A stretch of 64,000 nucleotides of DNA from DATGPD01 sp041398565 (GTDB lineage: Bacteria; Planctomycetota; UBA1135; UBA2386): positions 1,860,001-1,924,000 of the forward strand of contig JAWKUN010000002.1 in assembly GCA_041398565.1 (NCBI GenBank). Direction: 5' to 3'. The first letter of the stretch is position 1. Each line of letters starts with the position of its first letter. Of this stretch, positions 51,387 through 63,141 are shown piece by piece. Both the position numbers and the translations under genes were made by a program. The notes under the pieces are model-generated. The model searched no databases. It was not told the origin of the DNA and was given only the letters and a program-made list of their open reading frames with translations.

Positions 51387-52874
51387 TCAAGTCTTGCGTG
51401 GGGCGGCCGTTCCGGGCTGCACCACCACGCGCGGGCCGACGTCCGCTTCCACCAGGAACTGGTAGGCGAACATCGAGGGCCACAGCTTGGCGAGCCCCGC
51501 GGCGATCCGATCGAGCAGACGCAACGGCCAGGCTCGGCCGACCATGTCCTCGATCGGCGGGCCGAAGCCGCGCACCGTGCGCACGCGGAAGCCTTCGCCT
51601 TCGATGGTGCGGCAGAACGAACGCACGGAGAACAGGCGGGTGTGCGTCCGGTCGAGGATGCCGCGTTTGCCGTAGTTGAATTGGCCGAACAGCAGCATGA
51701 AGCGAACCGCCCAGAACGCGATGTTGCCGGTGCTGGCGATCAAGCGCCCGCCCGGCACCAGCACCGCGCGGATCTCCTGCAGGCCGTCTTCGGGTCGCTT
51801 CAAGTGCTCGATCACGTCGAGCGCCACGACGCAGTCGACCTGCCGGCCGAGCGCCCGCGTCACCGCCTCGGCGAATGGGTGGTCGAGGTCGTGCTCGAGG
51901 TAGGGGAACGGGAACGCTTCGTCCGGCCGGTGGTGGTCGACGGCGACGACAGGCAGGCCACGCGCGTGCAGCGCGCGGGCCACACCGCCGTGGCCGGCGC
52001 CCATCTCGAGCACCGAGGTGCCGTCGACGAAGGTGCGCCGCAGCACCGCCTGGTGCACCGTCGTCGGCGCTTCCTTGAACACGTACTCGGAGTGCTCGTC
52101 GACGTCGAACTTGGGGTGGTAGACCAGGTAGACCCGGTTGGCCTTGGCGCGCAGCACGGTCGCGATCGACTGCAGGCCGTAGCGCACGGCGTGGAGCCCG
52201 CGCAGGCGTCCGCCGGAGTGCGCCGGGACCGGCACCTCGACGATGCGTGCGCCCTTCCACTGCAACTGGATCGCCACCTCCGTGTCGAACTGCAGACCCT
52301 CGCCGTTGTGGCGGTAGGGCAGACGGTCGAGCGTCGCGGTGCGGTACGCCCGGTAGCCGGAATGCAGGTCGGTCAACGCGCTGCGCAGCAGGCGCGCCTG
52401 AACCGCGGAGACGATGCGGTTGCCGGCTCGGCGGAGCCCGGACATCGCGCCGCGTCGCGGCGCGGCGAAGCGCGTGCCGAAGACCGCCGCGACGCTGGCG
52501 TCGGCGAAGGGCGCCAGGAGCGCCGGCAGCTGCGCGGCCGCGTCGGCGACTCCGAGCGGCAGCACGACGACCAGGTCGAGGCCGATGCGCTGCGCGTGCG
52601 CGAACGCTGCCTTCTGCAGGGCGCCGTAGCCGGGATCGCCGGCCAGCGCGATGACGTCGAGGTCGGCGGTCGCCGGCACGGCCGACAGCGCCTCGGCGTC
52701 GAGCAGGATGCACACGGAGACCAGAGCGGAGCGCAACTCGGCGTCGATCCGGCGCAGCGGCTCCAGTGCTGCTTCCGGCTCGCCGCGCGCCGTGCAGAAC
52801 ACGCCGACCCGGTGTCGGCGCGCGACTCCGAGCCCGGCCGCGCGCGGGTCGCCTGCGCTGGCGTCGGCAAGCAT
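51387..52874 (-). CDS. Fused GT2-like and SAM-methyltransferase protein
   Basis: 495 residues from the ATG at 52874; the frame stays open upstream only because it runs through array B. Residues ~1-240 resemble a dolichol-phosphate-mannose-synthase-like GT2 domain (GYGALQKAAFAHAQRIGLD, VAAVFGTRF, LTDLHSGYRAYR, EGLQFDTEVAIQLQWKG). The usual DADGQ metal-binding segment reads LPLGVAD, so the DxD is lost. Residues ~285-490 are a class I methyltransferase: VLEMGAGHGGVARALHARG, VVALDVIEHLKRPEDGLQEI and LVPGGRLIASTGN. The methyltransferase half is probably active. The fusion may act on polyprenyl-linked sugars. Confidence 0.8.
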   Translation of the reverse strand: MLADASAGDPRAAGLGVARRHRVGVFCTARGEPEAALEPLRRIDAELRSALVSVCILLDAEALSAVPATADLDVIALAGDPGYGALQKAAFAHAQRIGLDLVVVLPLGVADAAAQLPALLAPFADASVAAVFGTRFAAPRRGAMSGLRRAGNRIVSAVQARLLRSALTDLHSGYRAYRTATLDRLPYRHNGEGLQFDTEVAIQLQWKGARIVEVPVPAHSGGRLRGLHAVRYGLQSIATVLRAKANRVYLVYHPKFDVDEHSEYVFKEAPTTVHQAVLRRTFVDGTSVLEMGAGHGGVARALHARGLPVVAVDHHRPDEAFPFPYLEHDLDHPFAEAVTRALGRQVDCVVALDVIEHLKRPEDGLQEIRAVLVPGGRLIASTGNIAFWAVRFMLLFGQFNYGKRGILDRTHTRLFSVRSFCRTIEGEGFRVRTVRGFGPPIEDMVGRAWPLRLLDRIAAGLAKLWPSMFAYQFLVEADVGPRVVVQPGTAAPRKT

Positions 52875-52961
52875 GGGCGGACCGTTCACCTCGGGATTGC
52901 GTCGCGGTCGGGCGCCCACGAGGGACCGTCGGGCTCCGTCAGGGGCTCCGGCAGGTGGGTT

Positions 52962-53693
52962 GGGCTGCAGGTGCTGCGAATCGTCGCGGCGCGCGCGGAA
53001 TCCGCAGGGCGTGCGATTCGTGACAGTGCCGGGTTCGCCACGCCCGAGCAGCACTGGAAGCCCCAGGCAATAGAGCGGCCTGCGGCCCTCTCTGGTCGGC
53101 GCGCAGCGACGACTCGCACCTTCGGTGCGGCCGCAGGCTGCGATGGGCTGCAAGTGCTGCGAATCCTCGCGGCGCGCGCGGAATCTGCAGGACGTGCAAT
53201 TCGTGACGGTGCCGGATTCGCCACGCCCGAGCAGCACTGGAAGCCCCAGGCAATAGAGCGGCCTGCGGCCCCCTCTGGTCGGCGCGCAGCGCCGACTCGC
53301 ACCTTTGGTGCGGCCGCAGGCTGCGATGGGCTGCAAGTGCTGCGAATCCTCGCGGCGCGCGCGGAATCCGCAGGGCGTGCGATTCGTGACGGTGCCGGAT
53401 TCGGCACGCCCGAGCAGCACTGGAAGCCCCAGGCAATAGAGCGGCCTGCGGCCCTCTCTGGTCGGCGCGTAGCGCCGACTCGCACCTTTGGTGCGGCCGC
53501 AGGCTGCGATGGGCTGCAAGTGCTGCGAATCCTCGCGGCGCGCGCGGAATCCGCAGGGCGTGCAATTCGTGACGGTGCCGGGTTCGCCACGCCCGAGCAG
53601 CACTGGTAGCCCCAGGCAATAGAGCGGCCTGCGGCCCTCTCTGGTCGGCGCGCAGCGCCGACTCGCACCTTTGGTGCGGCCGCAGGCTGCGAT
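52962..53693. repeat. Tandem array B: four 183-bp units
   Basis: Unit starts GGGCTGCA(A/G)G are at 52962, 53145, 53328 and 53511, and the array ends before GGGATCG at 53694. Copies differ at a few positions. Each has hairpins like array A; in copy 2 these are 53278-53296 (GTCGGCGC/GCGCCGAC), 53298-53312 (CGCACC-TTT-GGTGCG) and GCGGCC-GCA-GGCTGC right after. The unit is 61 codons long, so it is open in several frames, but the translation has no family resemblance. It lies between two minus-strand genes. Confidence 0.92.
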
Positions 53694-53844
53694 GGGATCG
53701 AGACGTTCATGCGCGCGGTCCGTGGGACGTCAGCCGGGGCAGGCGTGGGTCGCGCCGAAGTGTGCGGGGCGGGGGCGCGGAGGGCCAGGCTGCCATGGCA
53801 GGGGAGTGCGAATCTTCGCGTGGTGGCGACGGCGCGCCCGGACG
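53694..53844. other. Spacer between array B and the GT-C gene
   Basis: 151 bases with no supported gene. GTGCGAATCTTCGCG at about 53807-53822 resembles the GTGCTGCGAATCCTCGCG segment of the 183-bp unit and may be a decayed fragment. GACGTCAGCCGG occurs at about 53728 and again near 53840. Confidence 0.45.
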
Positions 53845-55083
53845 TCAGCCGGCCGGCTCGGGCTCGCCGAGCTGTTGGCCAGGGTCGGCACGGTGGCCAG
53901 GGTCGGCAGGGTTGTCATGGTCGGTAGGGCCGGCAGCGGAGTTGGCTGGCGTACCACGGGACGCGGCGCGGAGGTGCAAGTAGATCCAGGCGCCGAGCCC
54001 CGCCCAGGCGATGACGCCGAGCTCGGGGCAGTAGCCGGGAAAAGGGGCGCGGAAGGACGAGTACCACGGGTCCCCTGCGTCGCCGTCGACGAGGTAGCTG
54101 CCGTAGAGCGCGCCGGCGAACACGCCCGACGCCACGCCCCAGAACACGCCGACGCCCGTGCTCACCGCCAGCAGCAGCGGCGCCGGGAAGGCGACGTACT
54201 GGATGCCGAAGCCAGGGGCGAAGAACAGGAACAGGCTGCTGGCGAGCGCGGTCTGCTCCAGCATCGACAGGCGCAAGCGCAGGCGTGAGGCGAGTGCGAT
54301 CACCACCGCGCCGCCCATGATGAGATAGCGCCCGAGGAAGAGCACGGCCTCGCGCAGCGGCGTCGCCAGCGCGCGCGTCGACGGCGAGCGCTCGGCGTCG
54401 TTGAGCAGCGCCAGGAAGCCCCACTCGTCCGCGCTCGAGTTGTAGGCCACCATGTTGCGGTACATCGCCTCGCCGGCGGAGAGGAGCGGCGGCACGTAGG
54501 GCACGATCGCCAGCGCGAGCCCCAGCGACAAGCGAGCGAGGGCGCCCCACGATGGCGCCGACAAGACGAACAGCGGCACCAGCACGAGCGGGATCAGCTT
54601 GACGTTGAGCGCGGCGGCCATGGCGAGTCCGGCCAGCCCGTGCCGGCCGCGGTCCCACAGCAGCGCGGCCAACAGCGTCAGCGCCGCGTACAAGGTGTCC
54701 GTGTTGCCGTGGTAGGCCGCGACCAGGATCGGCGCCGGCAAGAGCGCGTAGAGCGCCGCTAGGCGGGCACCGCCGTGCCGGGCGAGCAGCACCATCGCCA
54801 GGACCTCGCCGAGCAGTGCCGGTAGCTTCAGCAGGCGCGCGAAGGCCAGGACATCGTGGTTCGCCGTCGCCAGCGCCCACACCGAGTACAGGCCGGCGAG
54901 GGGCGGATGGTTGTAGAGGCGCTCCGTGCGGTAGGTCTCGGCCAGGCCCAAGCGCCCGACGTGGTCGGCGTGGTTCGCCCAACCGATGACGTCGTTGCTG
55001 CCGATCGTCGTCCACCAGAGCCACAGGCGGGCGAGGACGCCGATCGCGATGAGAGCGGGCCACAGTCTTCGCATCGCGCGCAT
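53845..55083 (-). CDS. GT-C/DUF2029-like membrane mannosyltransferase
   Basis: 412 residues from the ATG at 55083. There are about ten helices, starting LWPALIAIGVLARLWLWWT. The first loop (NDVIGWANHADHVGRLGL, then LYNHPPLAGLYSVWAL) carries the NHPPL motif of polyprenyl-phosphomannose-dependent GT87/PIG-M-like enzymes, and AAYHGNTDTLYAALTLLAALLW has the next conserved acidic region. The C-terminal ~35 residues are a soluble DNPADPGHRADPGQQ tail with short repeats. It probably adds mannose-like sugars at the outer face of the inner membrane. Confidence 0.78.
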   Translation of the reverse strand: MRAMRRLWPALIAIGVLARLWLWWTTIGSNDVIGWANHADHVGRLGLAETYRTERLYNHPPLAGLYSVWALATANHDVLAFARLLKLPALLGEVLAMVLLARHGGARLAALYALLPAPILVAAYHGNTDTLYAALTLLAALLWDRGRHGLAGLAMAAALNVKLIPLVLVPLFVLSAPSWGALARLSLGLALAIVPYVPPLLSAGEAMYRNMVAYNSSADEWGFLALLNDAERSPSTRALATPLREAVLFLGRYLIMGGAVVIALASRLRLRLSMLEQTALASSLFLFFAPGFGIQYVAFPAPLLLAVSTGVGVFWGVASGVFAGALYGSYLVDGDAGDPWYSSFRAPFPGYCPELGVIAWAGLGAWIYLHLRAASRGTPANSAAGPTDHDNPADPGHRADPGQQLGEPEPAG

Positions 55084-55240
55084 GATCTGGCGGAAACCGG
55101 CCGAGGGCAGCCACTGCCGGAAAAAACCTCGGCGACGACGGCGGGGCCCCCGTGACTGGTGCCGGGAGACTTCGGCCGCACTTGGTTGGACCCGCCCCCT
55201 CTCCTGGCTAACTTCCCAATTGCCCCGTTTGCGACCCGAC

Positions 55241-56167
55241 ATGCCACGCGTGAGAACATTCCGGTCCGGACGAGTCCTGCCGTGCTGGACCCTGGGGCTG
55301 GTGTGCGCCTCGCTCGGCGGCCCGGCGGTGCAACAGGCGAACGGTTCGCGCTCGCCTTCTGGCCAGTCACCTTCTGGCCAGGCGCCCTCCTCACAGTCGC
55401 CAGCGACTGTGACCCGTCCGTTGAGTTTCCTCACCGGTCGTGTCGTGGTGGGTGGTGGCCTGGCCCGTCTCGACCTGCCCGAAGGCTTCCGCTATCTCGA
55501 GCAAGCGGACGCGCGCTTCATGGTCGAGAACGTGTGGCGCAATCCGCCGCGGCCGAGCACGCTGGGACTGGTGTTGCCGCCGAACGGCAACGAGTGGGGG
55601 GTCATCGTCTCTTACCAGGCGTGTGGTCACGTGGACGACGACGCCGGACTCGACGCCGACGTGCTCCTGGCCGAACTGCGCGACGAGGTCCTCGCCGCCA
55701 ACCCGGTGCGCAAGCGCATGGCGCAGCCGGAGGCGCGTATGACCGGTTGGGCCGATCCACCGGCCTACGACGCCGTCGGCAAGAAGCTGCGGTGGGGCAA
55801 GGTGCTCGCGGTCGAGGGCCTGGCGCACGAGACCGTGAACTACGAGGCGCGCATGCTGGGTGCGGCCGGCATCCTGTCCCTGCAGGCGGTCGCCGACCTG
55901 CACAATCTCGACGCGCTGCGCTTGGCCGTGCAGGGCGTGCTCGACGGGTTGCAGTTCGCGCCGGGAATGCGGTACGGCGACTTCGACCCGAGCCAACACC
56001 GCGCCGCGGGCTACGGGCTCGACGCACTGATCGTCAGCGTCAGCGCCAGGGTCCCGCTGTGGCGCGTTCTGCTCAAGCTGGCGATCGCGGTGGCGATCGT
56101 GCTGGCGGCCTTGTGGCTCGATGCGCGGCGACGGACGTCCTCGCCGCCAGTGTCGTCGACCTCGTGA
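55241..56167 (+). CDS. DUF2167 membrane-anchored protein
   Basis: 308 residues from the ATG at 55241. A signal peptide or membrane anchor is followed by a SPSGQSPSGQAPSSQSP low-complexity linker. The DUF2167 body follows: ARLDLPEGFRYLEQADARFMVENVW, GVIVSYQACGHVDDDAGLDADVLL, MTGWADPPAYDAVGKKLRWGK, and NYEARMLGAAGILSLQAVADL. The family has no known enzymatic activity. A second membrane helix near the C-terminus (VLLKLAIAVAIVLAALWL) is followed by a basic RRR. It is divergent from the GT-C gene. Confidence 0.85.
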   Translation: MPRVRTFRSGRVLPCWTLGLVCASLGGPAVQQANGSRSPSGQSPSGQAPSSQSPATVTRPLSFLTGRVVVGGGLARLDLPEGFRYLEQADARFMVENVWRNPPRPSTLGLVLPPNGNEWGVIVSYQACGHVDDDAGLDADVLLAELRDEVLAANPVRKRMAQPEARMTGWADPPAYDAVGKKLRWGKVLAVEGLAHETVNYEARMLGAAGILSLQAVADLHNLDALRLAVQGVLDGLQFAPGMRYGDFDPSQHRAAGYGLDALIVSVSARVPLWRVLLKLAIAVAIVLAALWLDARRRTSSPPVSSTS

Positions 56168-56202
56168 GCGGTCGCGGCGCCGCAACCGCGCCGCGACGAT
56201 CC

Positions 56203-56235
56203 GGGCTGCAAGTGCTGCGGCAGGCTGCGATGGGA
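56203..56235. repeat. Deletion remnant of the 183-bp repeat unit
   Basis: GGGCTGCAAGTGCTGCG, the start of an array B unit, is joined directly to GCAGGCTGCGATGGGA, the end of a unit, with about 150 bases missing. It shows that the repeat occurs as a dispersed element as well as in arrays, and that it loses its centre. Confidence 0.7.
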
Positions 56236-56413
56236 CTCTTGGCGTCGATGGTCAGTGGAAAGCGTGCGGGTGCGCCGCTTTCACATTGGTCGTGCCCTCA
56301 TCGAGTCTTCCTCGGGCGCTGACACGCACCGCTAGGAGTCTTCGCGTTGGCGCATCCAAGTCGCGGTGCGTCGCACGTGACTCACTCCTACTCGCAACTC
56401 GATTCCTCACGCT

Positions 56414-58192
56414 ATGCGTAGTCTCGCGCTCGTCTGCGCCGTCGTCGCGGCGAACTCCGTGTTCGCCCAGACGTTCCCGCTCCCGGCAACCACGACCGAT
56501 CGCACTGCGGTCGAAGGCACCGCGCCGTTCCTCGCGCCCACCCGCATGGTCCAGCGCCGGATCACCGACCGCAACACCCTGTCGCTCATCGGTCTGCCGG
56601 CCACGTTCGGCAACTGGGACATGGTGACGTTCGACGCCACCAGCCGCTACGTCTTCGTTCCGGCCGAGGTGGGCGCTGGCGCCGGCATCTTCCGCTACGA
56701 CACCCAGACCGGCGTGTTCACGACGCTGTTCGTCGGCAACAACACCGGCATCCGCGAGTCCAATCCGGCCAACTTCAACTCCGCGGCCACCGACTATGCG
56801 CGCATCGACCCTTGCACGCTGACGCCGTGGAACACCATCGTCACCGGCGAGGAGACCACCGGCGGGCGCTTCTTCGAGGTGACCAACCCGCTGGCCGCCT
56901 CGGGGCCCTACACCACGGTCTGGCGCTCGAAGATCCCTGCCGTGGCGCACGAGGGCATCCGCTTCGACTCGCACGGCACGCTGTACTTCATCGACGAGGA
57001 CAACTCGGGCTCGATCTACAAGTTCGTGCCGGCGACGCCGGGCGACCTCAGCGTCGGCCAGACCTTCGTCCTGAGCGCTGACGCCTTCGCCGCCAACCCG
57101 AGCGCCGTGGCCTCGCAGACCTGGAACTCGACGACCAACCGTCCCTTCGATCTGCAGCGCTTCGGCCCGGCGACCTGGGTGCCGATGACCGACGCGCAGG
57201 GCAATGCGCTGACCACCGCCGACCCGTTCGCCTACGTGACCACCACCGGCGGACGCACTGCCGCCGACGAGCTCAAGGGTACGCCGTACGGCCGCCCCGA
57301 GGACCTCGACATCAACGTCCTGGCCAACGGCCACGAGTGCGTCTACGTGTCGGTCACAAGCGAGAACCGCGTGCTGTCGATCGAGCTGCTCGGCGACACC
57401 ACGGCGATGGTGCGCCAGTTCGTCAACTTCGACACGATCAACCTCTTCACCGGGACGGACGTCAACCCGCTGCAGAACGACCCCTACACGTCGCCGGGCA
57501 GCGGCACTGTGTTCCAGAACCCCGACAACATCTGTGTCGACCACTTCGGCAGCATCTACATCATCGAGGACAACGAGCCCGGTGACATCTGGAAGGCGAT
57601 CGATGCCGACAAGGACGGCGTCGCCGAGGCGATGGGCCTGTTCCTCAGTGAGGGCGTGGGCGGCGCCGAGCCGACCGGCCTCTACGCCGACCCGAACGAC
57701 CCGTACCGCTTCATCTGCTGCGTGCAGCACCCGAACAGCGGCAACGACGCGCTGTGGTCGTTCGACACGCGTCCCTACGCCGGCACCGGCGCTGACCTCG
57801 AGCTGCGCACCGGCGTGAACCACCCGACGTCGACGGGCCCCGGCGAGTTCGTCAAGACCGCGCGTGCCTTCGATGCGCTGTCGTTCACCCTCGTCTCGCC
57901 CAACAGCGGCCTCGACCTGGCGCCCTTCGCCATCTTGGCCCAGGTGTTCCCGACCAGCGCGCCGCCGCAGCCGTTCCTGCCGCCGCTGTGGATCAATCCG
58001 TTCGTGCCGTTCTTCTCGCTGGCGGGCGGGTTCTCCGGCGGCTTCCAGTTCCTGCTGCCGCCCGGTGGCAGCACCACGACCCTGCGCGTGCCGTTCGGCT
58101 TGAACACTTTCAGCGTCAGCGCCCAGGGCCTGGCGATCTCGCCGCAGGCGACCCTGGTCGCCACCGACGCGCACGAGATCATCTTCAACTGA
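56414..58192 (+). CDS. PhoX-like (DUF839) exported phosphatase family protein
   Basis: 592 residues with a signal peptide (MRSLALVCAVVAANSVFAQ). PhoX-type motifs appear in order: IVTGEETTGGRFFEV, VAHEGIRFDSHGTLYFIDEDNSGSIYKFVPA, GRPEDLDI and NPDNICVDHFGSIYIIEDNEPGDIW. These carry the acidic residues that bind Ca/Fe in PhoX alkaline phosphatase. A Tat twin-arginine signal, usual for PhoX, is not visible. The C-terminal ~110 residues are a separate planctomycete-type beta domain. Phosphate-ester hydrolysis is likely but not certain. Confidence 0.82.
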   Translation: MRSLALVCAVVAANSVFAQTFPLPATTTDRTAVEGTAPFLAPTRMVQRRITDRNTLSLIGLPATFGNWDMVTFDATSRYVFVPAEVGAGAGIFRYDTQTGVFTTLFVGNNTGIRESNPANFNSAATDYARIDPCTLTPWNTIVTGEETTGGRFFEVTNPLAASGPYTTVWRSKIPAVAHEGIRFDSHGTLYFIDEDNSGSIYKFVPATPGDLSVGQTFVLSADAFAANPSAVASQTWNSTTNRPFDLQRFGPATWVPMTDAQGNALTTADPFAYVTTTGGRTAADELKGTPYGRPEDLDINVLANGHECVYVSVTSENRVLSIELLGDTTAMVRQFVNFDTINLFTGTDVNPLQNDPYTSPGSGTVFQNPDNICVDHFGSIYIIEDNEPGDIWKAIDADKDGVAEAMGLFLSEGVGGAEPTGLYADPNDPYRFICCVQHPNSGNDALWSFDTRPYAGTGADLELRTGVNHPTSTGPGEFVKTARAFDALSFTLVSPNSGLDLAPFAILAQVFPTSAPPQPFLPPLWINPFVPFFSLAGGFSGGFQFLLPPGGSTTTLRVPFGLNTFSVSAQGLAISPQATLVATDAHEIIFN

Positions 58193-58256
58193 TTGCGAGC
58201 CGGCGGCGGGCGCGGATTTCGCGGCCCCGCCGGCCGAGGCCTGGCATCTTGACGAT

Positions 58257-58790
58257 GTGCAGGTCCACGATTCCCGACCGGCAGACGCGGTCCAGCTCAC
58301 CGATGCGCTCGTGCAGCGGCACGGGGGCGCGGTGCGGCGGCACCTCCGCTTCCTCGGGGCGCCGCCGCCAGTGGCCGACGATTTGACGCAGGAGACGTTC
58401 CTCGTGCTCCTGCGCCGGCCGCCGCGCGATCTGGGCGAGGCGGCGCTGGGAGCGTGGCTGCGGGCCACAGCTCGCAACCTGTTCCTCGCGGCGCGTCGGT
58501 CGCCGCGTCCGGGTCTCGACCTCGGTGACGAGGACGCGCTCGATGCTGCCTGGCTGCGACTCGAGGGCGACGACGACGGGGCGGCGCGGACGGCGGCGTT
58601 GCGTGCGTGCCTCGAGACGCTGACGGCGCGCGAGCGTGACCTCTTGGCGCTTCGCTACGGCGACGAAGCGGGGCGCGCGACGATCGCGGTACGGCTCGGC
58701 CTGTCGGTCGAGGGGGTCAAGGCCATGTGGCGGCGCGTCAAGGCTCGCTTGCGCGCGTGCGTGGAACGGAGGATGGGACATGCGGAGTGA
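58257..58790 (+). CDS. ECF-type RNA polymerase sigma factor
   Basis: 177 residues from a GTG. Region 2 is VRRHLRFLGAPPPVADDLTQETFLVLLRRP with the DDLTQETF core-binding motif, then AWLRATARNLFLAARR. Region 4 is TLTARERDLLALRYGDEAGRATIAVRLGLSVEGVKAMWRRVKARLRAC, a helix-turn-helix that reads the -35 element. No extra C-terminal domain is present. The stop overlaps the next gene by 11 nt. Confidence 0.92.
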   Translation: MQVHDSRPADAVQLTDALVQRHGGAVRRHLRFLGAPPPVADDLTQETFLVLLRRPPRDLGEAALGAWLRATARNLFLAARRSPRPGLDLGDEDALDAAWLRLEGDDDGAARTAALRACLETLTARERDLLALRYGDEAGRATIAVRLGLSVEGVKAMWRRVKARLRACVERRMGHAE

Positions 58791-59727
58791 TCACGGTGGG
58801 CACGGTCCGATGGATGCCGACGGAGCGTGGTTGGAGATGACGCTCGAGGACCTCGGCGTCAGCGGCGGTCTGACGCTCGCGCCGGTTGGGTCTCGGGTGG
58901 GGGTGCTGGTGCTCGTGCTCGGCGTGTTGGGTGTGGCGCTGGCGACGTGGTCGGGCTCGGCGCGCGGCGGCGGCGCGGAACCCGTGGACAGAGCAAGGGA
59001 TCGCCGGCCGATCGACGTGCTGTTCGTCGAGGAACGGACGCGCTGGGAGTTTCGCTACGCAAAGAACGCGCTCTTGCGCGACGGCGGGACTCGCCTGCAA
59101 GTCTTCCTTCTCGACGGTTCGAGCGGCGCACAGGAGCACAGTCGCGGCGCGCCGGGTCTGGGCGCGCTCCCCGCGCCGACCGAACTCGGGCGCTACCGCG
59201 TGATCGTGCTCGGCGACGTCACACCGTCGGCGATCGAGCGAGCGGGAGTGTCGCCTGTCGCGTTCGCTTCGGCCTTGGCCGAGTTCGTCGCGCGCGGCGG
59301 TGGCCTCGCCGTACTCGCAGGCGAGAGCATGCCTGTGCTGTGGCGCGGCTCCCCGCTGGTCGAGGTCTTGCCCGTCGCCGACGTGGGCGACTTCGCGGCG
59401 CCGGCGGGCGCGGCAGGGCTACACCTCGACATGACCGCGGCAGGAGCGCGCCACCCTGTGCTACGTCTCGGCGAGTCCGGCGCCTGCGATCCGGAACCCT
59501 GGCGCCGTCTCACGATCTCCCGCGCGCTTACCGCTGTCGCCCGCCCCGGCGCCGAGATCCTGCTGCGTTCCGCTACCGTCCCCGAACGTCTCGCTCTCGT
59601 CGCCGGTGCATGGGGGCGCGGCCACGTCCTCCTGGTCGGCACCGACGATCTCTGGCGCGTGCGGTCGTCATCCCCCGAACTCCACGCCCGCTTCTACCGC
59701 AGCCTCGTCGCCTGGCTCGCCAAGTAA
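58780..59727 (+). CDS. Membrane-anchored glutamine-amidotransferase-like protein coupled to the sigma factor
   Basis: 315 residues from the ATG at 58780, inside the 3' end of the sigma gene. Residues 1-30 are a short probably cytoplasmic part, then a single membrane helix (RVGVLVLVLGVLGVALATW). The outside domain (IDVLFVEERTRWEFRYAKNALLRDGG, LGRYRVIVLGDVT, FVARGGGLAVLAGE) resembles the flavodoxin-like/GATase1-like domain seen in planctomycete membrane proteins. No catalytic Cys is visible. The overlap suggests it could regulate the sigma factor, but it is not a known anti-sigma type. Confidence 0.72.
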   Translation: MRSDHGGHGPMDADGAWLEMTLEDLGVSGGLTLAPVGSRVGVLVLVLGVLGVALATWSGSARGGGAEPVDRARDRRPIDVLFVEERTRWEFRYAKNALLRDGGTRLQVFLLDGSSGAQEHSRGAPGLGALPAPTELGRYRVIVLGDVTPSAIERAGVSPVAFASALAEFVARGGGLAVLAGESMPVLWRGSPLVEVLPVADVGDFAAPAGAAGLHLDMTAAGARHPVLRLGESGACDPEPWRRLTISRALTAVARPGAEILLRSATVPERLALVAGAWGRGHVLLVGTDDLWRVRSSSPELHARFYRSLVAWLAK

Positions 59728-59758
59728 CAGGGTGGAGTCTGACACGAAAGTGTGGGCA
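59726..59758. repeat. REP-like dispersed element, copy at gene end
   Basis: AACAGGGTGGAGTCTGACAC overlaps the TAA stop of the upstream gene and continues into GAAAGTGTG. It matches the right arm of the 8367-8430 palindrome. It forms the spacer before leuS. Confidence 0.7.
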
Positions 59759-59790
59759 TCGTTACGGGAACGTAGCAGTCGGGACGTAGG

Positions 59791-62406
<2,616 letters not shown>

Positions 62407-62851
62407 GGCGCCGCCGAGCGGGGCCTCGGGTCGGGCGGACTCGAGAGGGTGGCAGACGCGGCGCCGACAGAGCCAGCCAACCCGAACCGAGCGAGATCAT
62501 CACCAACGGCATGAAGCGGAGGGCGTCTTCGCCGCCGAACGCCGGCACGGGGTAGCGCCAGACCAGGAACCCCGAGGCCAGGGCGCAGGCGATCAGGATC
62601 CTGCCGGTTGCGCGAGGCCGGCGCCACGCGGCGGCCGCGGCGACGGTGCTGGGCAGGAGGCACAGCCCGGCGAAGGCGAGTGCCGGGCCGTTCGCCAGCA
62701 GCTGCCCGATGCCTCCACCGCGCGCCGCGAGCTGCAACCACACGACGGTCCAGCCCACGCAGAGAAGCGCGTGCGTGACGGTGGTGACCCCGAGTGCGAT
62801 CCGGATGACCCGGCGGGGGTCCCGACCGTGTGGGAGAGGGGGTGACGTCAC

Positions 62852-63141
62852 GGCGACAGCCTATGCCTGGGCCCGGATTCCCGGAACGGGGGCGGACAGG
62901 ATGTCGCTCGGCGCGAGAGTCGAGTCGCGAGAAGACGAGAACAGGGCGGCCCCCGCACGCCGCCGCAGCCTCGTCGAGGCCTCCGAGCCCGGCTGCCGCT
63001 GCGCGGCCCGCGGCGGCGCTGGCCTGTGATCGCCGGCACGGACGTGACCGCCTGCTGGACCTGTCCCACCCGGGCCTCGCATACTCGGCGACCCGCAGCG
63101 TTCCGCGCCATGCCACCTCCTCGATCCACCGCACCGTGCAC
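62852..63141. other. Intergenic region before the RlmL-like gene
   Basis: 290 bases containing the divergent upstream regions of the small membrane protein gene and the RlmL-like gene. No supported gene, tRNA or strong terminator is visible. Confidence 0.5.

Noticed and set aside
52875..53603. N-terminal 243-residue extension of the GT2-methyltransferase gene through array B
   Set aside because: The extension is only the translated 61-codon repeat. The ATG at 52874 starts the protein domain cleanly.
46629..53693. CRISPR arrays or integron attC sites as an explanation of the tandem units
   Set aside because: Units of 183-184 bp adjoin directly without unique spacers. There are no cas or integrase genes, and I saw no cassette structure between units.
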